36,597 nt of DNA from Nemertoderma westbladi. Lineage: Eukaryota; Xenacoelomorpha; Nemertodermatida; Nemertodermatidae. The notes under the pieces were generated by a model, which was not told where the DNA came from, ran no database searches, and saw nothing but the letters and a program-made list of their open reading frames with translations. Both the position numbers and the translations under genes were made by a program. Position 1 is the first letter of the stretch; each line of letters opens with the position of its first letter. Below are positions 1-10,713 of the stretch, piece by piece. The DNA is taken from assembly GCA_032718475.1 (NCBI GenBank), contig JAUCBJ010002145.1, forward strand, positions 1-36,597, in the 5' to 3' direction.

Positions 1-1853
1 CGCCGTCTCTCGTCCACCCATTCGACCGCCGAAGCGGGAGTCGCCAACGTTGTAGCGGGCGGACGAGGGACAACGGGCGACAAATTGTGAATATTTCGCT
101 CGGGGTCCAGGACCTGAACTGTCGCCTGGGCAGTTCTACTGGGCACAGGTAGCTTAGTGCTATGTAGAGGGAATTTAGAAGTAGCTTCAGGGAGCACAGG
201 TGTGTCTATCACCGAAGGGGTGATTTCAAGAACAGGCCTAATTATTTCAGGCTCATCTACTATAGTAGGGAGTCTTTCTATTGTAATTATTTGGTCTGTG
301 GGCTCTGTACTACCTAAGTTGGTGTTATTTAGTTGCCTTCTAACAGCTGGAGGCAAATCAGGCAATTTCTGACGGTGGAATGTTCTTTTACGTCTGCTTA
401 GGCGAGATCGATTTCTTCCGCCTTCAGTGTCGGTGGTATCGCCTTCCTCAGATGATGTATACCCCTGTCTCTTGGGAGTAGATCGACTCATCATCCGCAT
501 ATTGCTCGCTGTTAACTGTTTATTGAAGTTGTCTTGCTTCTCTTGAAGAATTTCCAACTCTAGTTGGGTTGCCTCTTCAGATGCCCTCCGTTCTGCTTCT
601 ACCACTGCCTCTGCTATTGCCAGTGCCGCTTTTCTTTCGGCTTCTGCCGCTGCCACTGCTGCTGCCACTGCCGTTGTCTTTCTATCTTCTATACGTTTTT
701 TCTTTACTTGTTCTTCTTGTTCTCTAGCGATGCGGAGTTGTTCATCGAATTTAGCTTGGTTCGCCGCTAACCTATCCACATCAATCGCATCTAACACGAG
801 TTTGGCTCCTTCGCTATTAGGGCTAAGTCCCTCTAGCCTTCTCCTCAACTCTTCATCTCCCAAAAAACGCTGATAGTCTGACAGATAGATATCAATGGCA
901 TCCTTCTTATGCGGTTTCTCTGCCGTCGCTTCACTTTCCACTTGGGAAAAAGTAGCGTCCGTCGATTCTCCATGGGTTGAGCGCTCCTCCAACTGAGCTT
1001 TCCACCGAGCTGCTCCTTGAACCTGGCGACTCACCCGTTGAAACCAAGTTTTTACGGCAACTTGCAACGACGTGTCTTGTTTTCTTTTAGAAGCCTCCTC
1101 AAAGGCGGATAAGATTAGCCTAATCCGCAAAACTCTTTCTCTAACTTGATAAAGCAGCGATCCCTGCTCTTGAGGTCCTTGAGGTTGTTGTAAAAGTTGC
1201 TTTTCTACTCGCTCCATAGAGCTGAAGAATCCCTGTGCGTATCCGGCTGCGGACCTCTTCCACACAGCTGGATCGATGGTTTCCTTGGCTACTCCCATCC
1301 GGTGTATGTCTTCCCAGGCAGCTTCTGATAAATCAAACGGGAGTCCGGGTCCGGGGAAGTTCCATTGCGACTCGACAATAGACTTCAGTTCTTCACTCGT
1401 GTATCCCGCGTAACTATCTCTAGTTGACCGTTGACTTCTCGCCCAATCGATCTGGTGTTCTTCCACCGCGATCAATAACCCAGCGAGCACGGCTGCAGGA
1501 AGGATGAGAAGGGGATCCGTATAAACCGCATCCGTCATCTCTGTTCCGCGCTCGGGCGTCAGCTCTACAGTATCCTCACTACTGGAGCTGCTGGGCCGCT
1601 GAGGAATAGATTCTTGACTAGCGGGTTGTTGCTGTTCCGCGGCTTGTTGGTCCCGCTTGACCTGAGCTCGGGTGCCTATGATAGACCTACGATGTTGGAC
1701 TAGCCTAGGTTCTGTTATTACTACTGGAGGGATGACCTTCCTCACAGTGGGAGGTGAACTGGATTTACGACCAGACGGTTGTACGTCTCTATCTGAGTCG
1801 CAGATAGTTACATCTAATATACTGTCTGACAGGTTCTGCTTAGTATCAGACAT
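1..1853 (-). CDS. Unrecognised large protein, N-terminal 617 codons (runs off left edge)
   Basis: I translated the minus strand line by line from position 1853 to position 1. It is open throughout, 617 codons plus two bases. The start is the first ATG after an in-frame TAA at 1887-1889. The N-terminus (about residues 1-110) is Ser/Pro/Gln-rich and probably disordered. Residues around 115-145 hold a short hydrophobic stretch (LLILPAAVLAGLLIAVEEHQ). The middle is helical and charged. About residues 370-440 form an Ala/Glu/Lys/Arg-rich coiled-coil-like segment (AAVAAAEAERKAALAIAEAV). A basic patch (RSRLSRRKRTFHRQK) and a Pro/Thr/Ile-rich tail follow. No introns, zinc knuckle, protease or polymerase motif is seen. 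A gag-like first ORF of a retroelement would fit the intronless layout, but that is inference. A host structural protein is equally possible. Confidence 0.75.
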   Translation of the reverse strand, partial: MSDTKQNLSDSILDVTICDSDRDVQPSGRKSSSPPTVRKVIPPVVITEPRLVQHRRSIIGTRAQVKRDQQAAEQQQPASQESIPQRPSSSSSEDTVELTPERGTEMTDAVYTDPLLILPAAVLAGLLIAVEEHQIDWARSQRSTRDSYAGYTSEELKSIVESQWNFPGPGLPFDLSEAAWEDIHRMGVAKETIDPAVWKRSAAGYAQGFFSSMERVEKQLLQQPQGPQEQGSLLYQVRERVLRIRLILSAFEEASKRKQDTSLQVAVKTWFQRVSRQVQGAARWKAQLEERSTHGESTDATFSQVESEATAEKPHKKDAIDIYLSDYQRFLGDEELRRRLEGLSPNSEGAKLVLDAIDVDRLAANQAKFDEQLRIAREQEEQVKKKRIEDRKTTAVAAAVAAAEAERKAALAIAEAVVEAERRASEEATQLELEILQEKQDNFNKQLTASNMRMMSRSTPKRQGYTSSEEGDTTDTEGGRNRSRLSRRKRTFHRQKLPDLPPAVRRQLNNTNLGSTEPTDQIITIERLPTIVDEPEIIRPVLEITPSVIDTPVLPEATSKFPLHSTKLPVPSRTAQATVQVLDPERNIHNLSPVVPRPPATTLATPASAVEWVDERR

Positions 1854-3235
1854 GACTATGTATACCGCTGAATGTCTACTGCTGTATTACAGTCTGAGTA
1901 AGTCTAGTAACTCAGTATTAACTGCTAGCCTAGTAATTAATTACCGGTACTGCTACTCAGTGTAGCGTGATATATATAATATATTAAATACCGGTATGCT
2001 TATAGTATATATAAGTATATAAGTATTATTACAGACTAGGTTTATCACAGAATACCGGTATAATTTTAGCACAAATATATATAAATATATAATAGGCCTA
2101 TCGGAATACCGGTATACAGCTTACAGTTTGTAGTATATATAATTCTGGAATAGAATTAATTACAAGTACCGTTATAATTTCAGCCTAGATTTATAGAAAT
2201 AAATAATAGGCCTATCGTAAATACTGGTATATCAATTATTTTGGAATAATTGAATTTCTGAACTTTAGGGTTACTTGGTTACTTTAACTTACTTTATTAC
2301 CGTTATTTAAGCAGTAATCCAACTGATATTGAGACCTAATGGTTGTATGGTAGGCCTACTATTTATAAATCGTTAGATTTGATTTATAATATATATATAC
2401 CCGTTTTAATGGGTTTTGTCAATGTTTGAAATAAATGTTATTATTTCTGGGGAGTAATCACTACACAAAGCGGTGCGCTTTCAGTGAAGTGTTACTTATA
2501 GACACTAAAACAAATATTACTAATTTACCTAAGTTACTTAATACTACAAATTACGTACAATTCGGGTGAGATTACAATCTCTAAATAAATGCAAAAATTT
2601 ACAAAAAACACAAAATACGAATTTTTAGGGTAATTTTACAAGAAGTCTACAAACCAGCCTAACAAAGGGTTAGAAAACTGGTTATTACAACGGACAGGGT
2701 ACTGCGGTATTTGAAAATAATACGTAGTAGTAAATACACTGCGTTGTCCAGAGAGAAAAATACCACCGCCTGACGACCTATAGCCGTATCGCTATAGGTT
2801 CTACGTTATGTATCACGGAGTGTTCCTACCTAGAAGTTAATAGAGCTAATCGAATGTGCCTATCAACCACTTTACAACACAAATATAATGCCTACACTAA
2901 TTATTTTCGGAAAGCACTGTACACTAAACCCTAAATTAGGTACGAGTACTTGTACAACAGATAATCAGTAATTAAATATACTTGAACAGCTAAAAGAACC
3001 ACGGCATCTGCTGGAGTGACCGATGCACAAAATCACCAGTCTTTACCTACGCCAAGCAGCCCGTGTAGTACCGAGGTTAATTTAACTATAGCGGTATGTA
3101 TAACAAACACAATTACTGTAGGAACAAACTTGGGGACTTGAATGTTGCGAATAATCGCATAAACTCTGAATAATAAATATTACGCTACGCGTACAAACCA
3201 CTCAAACAAAAATGCAGACTAAATACTGACAGACT
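1854..3235. other. AT-rich stretch without a gene, rich in ACCGGT
   Basis: No supported coding region. The first 500 bases upstream of the minus-strand ORF are AT-rich (many TATATAA words) and interrupted by repeated CCGGTA/ACCGGT words (near 1944, 1990, 2055, 2109). This would hold the promoter and 5' leader of the left ORF, but no element can be assigned. Confidence 0.5.
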
Positions 3236-3785
3236 ACTATCAAGCCTAAATAAACTACAGGACATGCAGACTCCGAAATAGTTAGGTAGTATGCGTTCTA
3301 ACCCAGTAGTACGACTTATTCTTTAATTGGGGGTTTACTTTACAGCAATGGCTACCCCAACTTCCCAACCGTTCTTTATCGGACAAGGGCTCTACACACA
3401 CTGCAATCCGTTCAGACCTAATAACAGACAGACAACTATCCAGCCTACAAATTATCTAAATGATATTATACGCTACCTGTACAGACTACACAAACAAAGT
3501 ACAGACCAAACGATGGCAGACTACTCTCAAGCCTAAATAAACTACAGGACATGCAGACTCCGAAATAGTTAGGTAGTATGTGTTCTAACCCAGTAGTACG
3601 ACTTATTCTTTAATTGGGGGTTTACTTTACAGCAATGGCTACCCCAACTTCCCAACCGTTCTTTATCGGACAGGTGACCTACACACACTGCAATTCGTTC
3701 GGACTTAACAGCAATCAGACAACAGCTCAGCCTACAAATTGTCTGTACAATCTGATCAGGCTTACACGCCTTCTGTTCAATACTG
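3236..3785. repeat. Diverged tandem duplication, 287-bp spacing, two copies
   Basis: The segment beginning tcaagcctaaataaac near 3240 and running through tacagcaatggctacc to ttctttatcggaca recurs 287 bases downstream (for example ATG at 3327 and 3614). The core of about 150 bases is nearly identical. The following 100 bases are alignable but diverged. Both copies encode the same short MGVYFTAMATPTSQPFFIGQ peptide, which then diverges, so it is a by-product of the duplication and not a gene. Confidence 0.8.
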
Positions 3786-5234
3786 GCCTACAAACAAATA
3801 AAACTTGACAGAAATAAGTAAAAATCTCAATAAAAAACCAGGGCTGCAGTCCCTGATTAATTATTAAGGCCTACCGGTATATAATAATCAAAATCGAATA
3901 ATACTGCTGTAGGTACCGGTCCGGATGATCAGGCAGTCAGGCCTACTGGTTACCGGTCGACCGGTACTTTCGACTTTATTGCTTACTGCAATAAAGAAGC
4001 GATATCCGTTATTGTTCGCGCTTTCAGACCTTTGGCAGTTTAACCCGCCAAATTAGGATGTCTGTTAGATAATAAATCACTTTAGCCGATGACAAATATT
4101 TGATTCACTACACTAGTCGAAACCAATCTGTGCGCGATCATTCACCCGCTGGATAATTCCCGGGAGATTGGGTTCGACGGCTTAATTTTATTGCTATGTA
4201 AGCTTAATGTATTATTCGACTGACAGTATTATATAATCTCTGACAATATTATTCACCTTCGGGAATATTAACAGTTCCTTTAGGACGTGGCGCTTTATTT
4301 ATATAAACAGAGTTATGACTTAAACTACTCACAACGATATGGCTTAATTATAATTCACATATATGGCACATTCTTTAGGAAATGCTTCGTTATCAGTCTC
4401 ACTCATACACAATGCTGCACAATACTGCACACTGATCTGCCGATCTTCACTGATTTTAGTCACATATAAAAGGAACACGGACTGACTCATGTAGGGGCTA
4501 TCAAATAACATTAGATTCACTTCAAACCACTTTAACATAAGTCACAATCGTTATGTATAACCTTTCTCTCTTACCTTCAGTATATCAAGAATATTGGGTT
4601 TTCGGGGTTATTTATCGTTATTCCAAATATAATAATTCATCAACCAAATTATGAAGTACAGACAGCAAATAGCAGTATAACAATATAAAGTATGCACAGT
4701 GTTACACAGTATGCAGTGTATGCAGTACTGCAGTATGCATTGATTGCATTGAGTTAGGTTAGTCAAGATAACGGATATATGTCCTTGTGATTAAGCCTAC
4801 TAGTGTACGGCTAAAACAGTAAAGCACAAAATACTTCCAAGCCGTTCTTTCTTTGGCTCAGGACTGAATGTAAACACTGCACATAGGCATTGCGTCATTT
4901 CTCGGAAATTTTCTGTACAAGGAGCCACAAAAACGCTCTAATTGGCTGACTGAACTGAGAGACGCCGTAGAACAAAGGAAATCAACACGTATGAATGTCA
5001 GCTGTTAACCGTAGTCAAGTAACTACTGTTCAAGAGTAGCTATCACCCCTTTGCGTCACGAATTGCCATAGAATCATAAAATATGCCTTTCACAGTACAC
5101 ATACGGAGGAAATAGGTCTTAGATCCTCTAAAAACACCGATACAGCAATAATACGGTCTCTTACACTTATTAAATCAACTACAGAGTATTTTAATGTAAA
5201 AGATAATAAAAATAACGGGGCAATTCAGCAAAGG
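3786..5234. other. No gene seen
   Basis: Low-complexity and mixed sequence. It includes ACCGGT-rich palindromic words (3873-3968) and a GCAGTA-type simple stretch at about 4680-4745. Short ORFs on both strands have no recognisable content. Confidence 0.5.
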
Positions 5235-5380
5235 CTTTTACAGTTATCTCTTATGGGGGTGGTGTTTTATTTAATGATGGTGTCTGTTCCGTATGCAGTT
5301 CTCAAATCTCCCACACATATTCATATATCATCTGCATGTGCACTAGAAAGATGTGGCCCGAAGGGCCACAGGCTTTCTAG
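5235..5380 (+). mobile_element. 3'-end fragment of a Helitron-like element
   Basis: These bases match the terminal part of the three full units that follow (gttatctcttatgggggtgg through the hairpin). The fragment ends in a near-palindromic hairpin (CTAGAAAG..TGTGGCCC, loop GAA, GGGCCACA..CTTTCTAG) and the terminal CTAG at 5377-5380. It is followed directly by the TC start of unit 1, so it is the remnant of an upstream copy in a head-to-tail array. The homology begins abruptly at about 5235. Confidence 0.75.
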
Positions 5381-8300
5381 TCTAATATATATAAATATCG
5401 ATTGTCTGTCAGTCAGTCTGTCTGTCTGTGTGTTTGTCATCGGCTATACAATCGAACCCATCTCGATGAAATCTCGCTTGCTATAGCTCGTTAGAAAGGT
5501 CTCGCCCTAACTCGTTGCAACGTAATACTCAGAGTCGTCTGAAGTTCACCCGTCTGCCGCTAGAGGGCGATTTTCGTGATTTTCGGGTGAAATTTATCGA
5601 ATTATTTTGGTTCTTCTATCGGTAATTAATGATTTAGAGGGCTAACATTTATCCCACCTGGTATAATATTAACATGGGTAGATTCGCCGTGTCCCATTCT
5701 CACAAAGTTTTTATTTTATTCGAGTGTTTAATATAAATATGTATGATTATTTATTGATTAAAAATCAAATAGTGTATAAATATGTCATATTCGCCAAGCA
5801 CGATCGAATTGGCCTATTGATATTGAATAGGGAAGGATATTTTTCTGTATCATAGCAACGTTAAGGTAATTATTGAACTCGCAGCTAGCTGGCTGGGCAC
5901 AGATAAGGAGCAAGCAGGCTGGAGTGTTGATTGGGGTGGGTTTGGGTTGTCTATTGCGAATTGCTCAACAGTAATTCTGCTTTCTCAATCATTGGCTGCA
6001 TGGAAAGAGAGGTTTATAACATTTTTGTTTTACTGTTATGAATATAAAAGTAAAATAATTATTTCTGTAGGCCTATACTTACTGTATCATTATTTTATCT
6101 AATATTATACATCTAATCTCGATGAAATCTCGCTTACTATAGCTCGTTAGATAGGTCTCGCCCTAACTCGTTGCAACGTAAAACTCAGAGCCGTCTGAAG
6201 TTCCCCCGTCTGCCGCTAGAGGGCGAATTGTCCGATAGTGAAAACCTGATCTCATTGGGTTGTTTTTAATGCTTTTGAGTTGAAACTCGGTAGCTATATA
6301 CTGCAGCATAGGCTGTATATTTCCGCAGTCACTGAGTTGTCTACAGTTCCCCAGTCTACCGTTAGAGGGCTAAATGTCTGAGAGTTAACATCTTTTCCAA
6401 CTGTGTTATTTACAATCTGTTTAGACTGAAACTTGGTAGGCATCTACTACAGCATAGGCTGTATTTTTACTGAGTAGCAGAGTCGTCTACAATTCCCCGG
6501 TCTACCGCTAGAGGGCGAAATGTCTGAAAGTTAACATCTTCTCCAACTTTGTTATTTTTAATGCTTTTGAGCTGAAACTTGGTAGCAATATACTGCAGCA
6601 TAGGCTGTATCTTTACTGAGTAGCAGAGTCATCTACAATTCCCCGGTCTACCGCTAGATGGCGAAATGTCTGAAAGTTAACATCTTCTCCAACTTTGTTA
6701 TTTTTAATGCTTTTGACCTGAAACTTGGTAGCTATATACTGCAGCATAGGCTGTATATTTCCGGAGTCACTGAGTCGTCTACAATTCCCCAGTCTACCGC
6801 TAGAAGGCGAAATGTCTGAAAGTTAACATCTTCTCCAACTTTGTTATTTATAATCCGTTTAGACTGAACTTGGTAGGCATCTACTACAGCATAGGCTATA
6901 TCTTTAATGAGTCGCGCAGTGTTATCTACAGTACCTGTGTCTACCGCTAGAGGGCGAAATGTATGAAAGTTAACATCTTCTCCAACTTTGTTATTTACAA
7001 TTCTTTTAGACTGAAACTTGGTAGGCATCTACTATAGCATAGGCTATATCTTTGCGGAGTTGTAGAGTCGTCTACATTTCCCCAGTCTACCGCTAGAGGG
7101 CGAAATGTCTGAAAGTTAACATCTTCTCCAACTTTGTTATTTTTAATGCTTTTGAGCTGAAACTTGGTAGCTATATACTGCAGCATAGGCTGTATATTTC
7201 CGGAGTCACTGATTTGTCTAAAGTTCCCCAGTCTACCGTTAGAGGGCTAAATGTCTGAGAGTTAACATCTTCTCCAACTTTGTTATTTAAAATCCGTTTA
7301 GACTGAAACTTGGTAGGCATCTACTACAGCATAGGCTGAATCTTTACTGAGTCGCAGAGTCGTCTACAATTTCCCAGTCTACCGCTAGAGGGCGAAATGT
7401 CTGCAAGTTAACATCTTCTCCAACTTTGTTATTTATAATCCATTTAGACTGAACTTGGTAGGCATCTACTACAGCATAGGCTATATCTTTACTGAGTCGC
7501 GCAGAGTTGTCTACAGTACCCGCGTCTGCCGCTAGAGGGCGAAATGTATGAAAGTTAACATCTTCTCCAACTTTGTTATTTACAATCCTTTTAGACTGAA
7601 ACTTGGTAGGCATCTACTATAGCATAGGCTATATCTTTGCGAAGTAGTAGAGTCGTCTACAGTTCCACAGTCAGCCGCAAGAGGGCGAATTGTCTGATAG
7701 TGAAAACCTCATCCCATTTGGTTCTTTTTAATCCTTTTGAGCTGAAACTTGGCAGGTATCTACTACATCCTAGGCTCTATCGTTACGGAGTTGCAGAGTC
7801 CTATACACTTCCCCAGTCTACCGCTAGAGGGTGAAATGTCTGAAAGTTAACATCTTCTCCAACTTTGTTATTTACAAACGGTTTAGACTGAAACTTGGTA
7901 GGCATCTACTACAGCATAGGCTCTACCTTTACGAAGTCGCAGAGTTGTATACAGTTCCCCTATCTGCCGCTAGAGGGCGAATTGTCTGATAGTGAACACC
8001 TCATCCCAATTGGTTCTTTTTAATCCCTTTGAGCTGAAACTTGGCAGGAATCTACTACAGCATATTCTGTATCTTAACGGAGTCTCAGAGTCGTCTACAG
8101 TTCTTCAGTCTACAGCTAGAAGTCTGAATGTGAACATCTACACCAATTTTGTTATTTACAATCTGTTTAAGCTGAAACTTGAAAGGCAGGCATTTTACTT
8201 CACCATAAACCCCATCTTTACCAAACTGCAGCGCCGTCTGCATTTCACCAGTCCGCAGGTAGAGGGTGGGTCTGAAAGTGATCATTTTCTGGAAATTTTG

Positions 8301-8473
8301 TTATTTACAATCTGCCTAAAGATGAAACTTGACAGTTATCTCTTATGGGGGTGGTGTTTTATTTAATGATGGTGTCTGTTCCGTATGCAGTTCTCAAATC
8401 TCCCACACATATTCATATATCATCTGCACGTGCACAATAAAGCCTGTGGCCCGAAGGGCCACAGGCTTTCTTG
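5381..8473 (+). mobile_element. Helitron-like non-autonomous element, unit 1 (3.09 kb)
   Basis: Begins TCTAATATATATAAATATCG and ends with a perfect 14-bp stem hairpin (AAAGCCTGTGGCCC, loop GAA) and CTTG, a variant of the CTRR terminus. Order inside: AT-rich 5' end; TCTG/TGTC simple repeat; a block starting tctcgatgaaatctcgc (5461); an AT-rich non-coding core (about 5600-6110); a second tctcgatgaaatctcgc block (about 6118); then a 146-bp-period array from about 6180 to 8290; then the conserved 3' domain. No Rep/helicase is present, so the element is non-autonomous. Its 5' block differs from units 2 and 3, suggesting a different subfamily or a nested partial copy. Confidence 0.75.
6180..8290 (+). 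repeat. 146-bp tandem array in Helitron unit 1 with CTCF-like cores
   Basis: Core motif starts at 6213, 6359, 6505, 6651, 6797, 6944, 7090, 7236, 7382, 7529, 7675, 7821 and 7967, every interval 146 or 147 bases, followed by decayed copies at about 8113 and 8253. Typical core: CCGCTAGAGGGCGAA, with variants CCGTTAGAGGGC, CCGCTAGATGGC, CCGCTAGAAGGC and CCGCAAGAGGGC. The rest of the monomer contains gttaacatcttctccaac and ctgaaacttggtaggcatc. Short ORFs here are by-products of the repeat. Confidence 0.9.
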
Positions 8474-10713
8474 TCTATATATATAAATATCCTCTGTCTG
8501 TCTGTGAGTCTGTGAGTCTATGAGTCTGTGAGTCTGTCCAAGCTATATGCTCCGACACACATGCACCAATCTGAGCAAATGATACATCGATCGAAAGCTC
8601 TCGTCCTGAGCACGTAAACTATCGCAATCTCGAGGCTAATTTTACGCGTTTGCTTGCGTGAATGCGTATTTTGTGTTCGTTCGGGCGAAATGTATCGATT
8701 TATTTCGGTTCTTCTATCGGTAATTAATTATTTAGAGGGGTAACATTTATCCCATCTGGTATAAAATTAACATGAGTAGATTCGCCGTGTCCCATTCTCA
8801 CAAAGTATTTATTTTATTCGAGTGTTTAATATAAATATGTATGATTATTTATTGATTAAAAATCAAATAGTGTATAAATATGTCATATTCGCCAAGCACG
8901 ATCGAATTGGCCTATTCTTAGTGCTGTAGTGAATAGGGAAGGATTTTTTTCTGTATCATAGCAACGTTAAGGTAATTATCGAACTCGCAGCTAGCTGGCT
9001 GGGCACAGATAAGGAGCAAGCAGGCTGGAGTGTTGATTGGGGTGGGTTTGGGTTGTCTGTTGCGAATTGCTCAAGAGTAATTCTGCTTTCTCAATCATTG
9101 GCTGCATGGAAGGAGAGGTTTATAACATTTTTGTTTTACTGTTATGAATATTAAAAGTAAAATAATTATTTCTGTAGGCCTATAATACTTACTGTATTAT
9201 TATTTTATCTAATATTATACATCTAATCTCGATGAAATCTCGCTTACTATAGCTCGTTAGATAGGTCTCGCCCTAACTCGTTGCAACGTAATACTCAGAG
9301 CCGTCTGAAGTTCCCCCATCTGCCGCTAGAGGGCGTATTGTCCGATAGTGAAAACCTGATCTCATTGGGTTGTTTTTAATGCTTTTGAGCTGAAACTTGG
9401 TAGCTATATACTGCAGCATAGGCTGTATATCTCCGGAGTCACTGAGTTGTCCACAGTTCCCCAGTCTACCGTTAGAGGGCTAAATGTCTGAGAGTTAACA
9501 TCTTCTCCAACTTTGTTATTTATAATCCATTTAGACTGAACTTGGTAGGCATCTACTACAGCATAGGCTATATCTTTACTGAGTCGCGCAGAGTTGTCTA
9601 CATTACCCGCGTCTGCCGCTAGAGGGCGAAATGTATGAAAGTTAACATCTCCTCCAACTTTGTTATTTACAATCCTTTTAGACTGAAACTTGGTAGGCAT
9701 CTACTATAGCATAGGCTATATCTTTGCGGAGTAGTAGAGTCGTCTACAGTTCCACAGTCAGCCGCTAGAGGGCGAATTGTCTGAAAGTTAACATCTTCTC
9801 CAACTTTGTTATTTACTAACGGTTTAGACTGAAACTTGGTAGGCATCTACTACAGCATAGGCTGTACCTTTACGGAGTTACAGAGTTGTATACAGTCCCC
9901 CCATCTGCCGCTAGAGGGCGACATATCTGATAGTGAACACCTCATCCCATTTGGTTCTTTTTAATCATTTTGAGCTGAAACTTGGTTGGTATCTACTACA
10001 TCATAGGCTGTATCTTTACGGGGTTGCAGAATCCTATTCACTTCCCCAGTCTACCGCTAGAGGGTGAAATGTCTGAAAGTTAACGTCTTCTCCAACTTTG
10101 TTATTTACTAACGGTTTAGACTGAAACTTGGTAGGCATCTACTACAGCATAGGCTGTACCTTTACGGAGTCACAGAGTTGTATATAGTCCCCCCATCTGC
10201 CGCTAGATGGCGACATATCTGATAGTGAACACCTCATCCCATTTGGTTCTTTTTAATCCTATTGAGCTGGAACTTGGCAGGAATCTACTACAGCATATTC
10301 TGTATCTTTACGGAGTCCCAGAGTCGTCCACAGTTCTTCAGTCTACCGCTAGAGGGTGAAATGTCTGAATGTGAACATCTACATCAATTTTGTTATTTAC
10401 AATCTGTTTAAGCTGAAACTTGAAAGGCAGGCATTTTACTTCACCATAAACCCCATCTTTACCAAACTGCAGCGCCGTCTGCATTTCACCAGTCCGCAGG
10501 TAGAGGGTGGATCTGAAAGTGATCATTTTCTGGAAATTTTGTTATTTACAATCTGCCTAAAGTTGAAACTTGACAGTTATCTCTTATGGGGGTGGTGTTT
10601 TATTTAATGATGGTGTCTGTTCCGTATGCAGTTCTCAAATCTCCCACACATATTCATATATCATCTGCACGTGCACTAGAAAGCTGTGGCCCGAAGGGCC
10701 ACAGGCTTTCTAG
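8474..10713 (+). mobile_element. Helitron-like non-autonomous element, unit 2 (2.24 kb)
   Basis: Starts TCTATATATATAAATATCC immediately after unit 1 and ends in hairpin plus CTAG (10710-10713). It has the same order as unit 1: TCTG/GAGTCTG simple repeat, 5' block (tcgcaatctcgaggctaatt), AT-rich core (8700-9220), tctcgatgaaatctcgc block (9226), eight 146-bp monomers (core motifs at 9323, 9469, 9616, 9762, 9908, 10054, 10200, 10346) and the 3' domain. It is closely similar to unit 3: 83-codon shadow ORFs in the two 3' parts are identical. Confidence 0.8.
9300..10545 (+). repeat. 146-bp tandem array in Helitron unit 2
   Basis: Eight monomers with the CCGCTAGAGGGCG-type core at 146-147-base spacing (9323 to 10346), followed by a decayed ninth (gtccgcaggtagagggtgg, about 10492). 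Confidence 0.9.

Noticed and set aside
3327-3808. Paired small ORFs sharing MGVYFTAMATPTSQPFFIGQ
   Set aside because: Explained by the 287-bp duplication. The frames diverge immediately after the shared core and no family is recognised.
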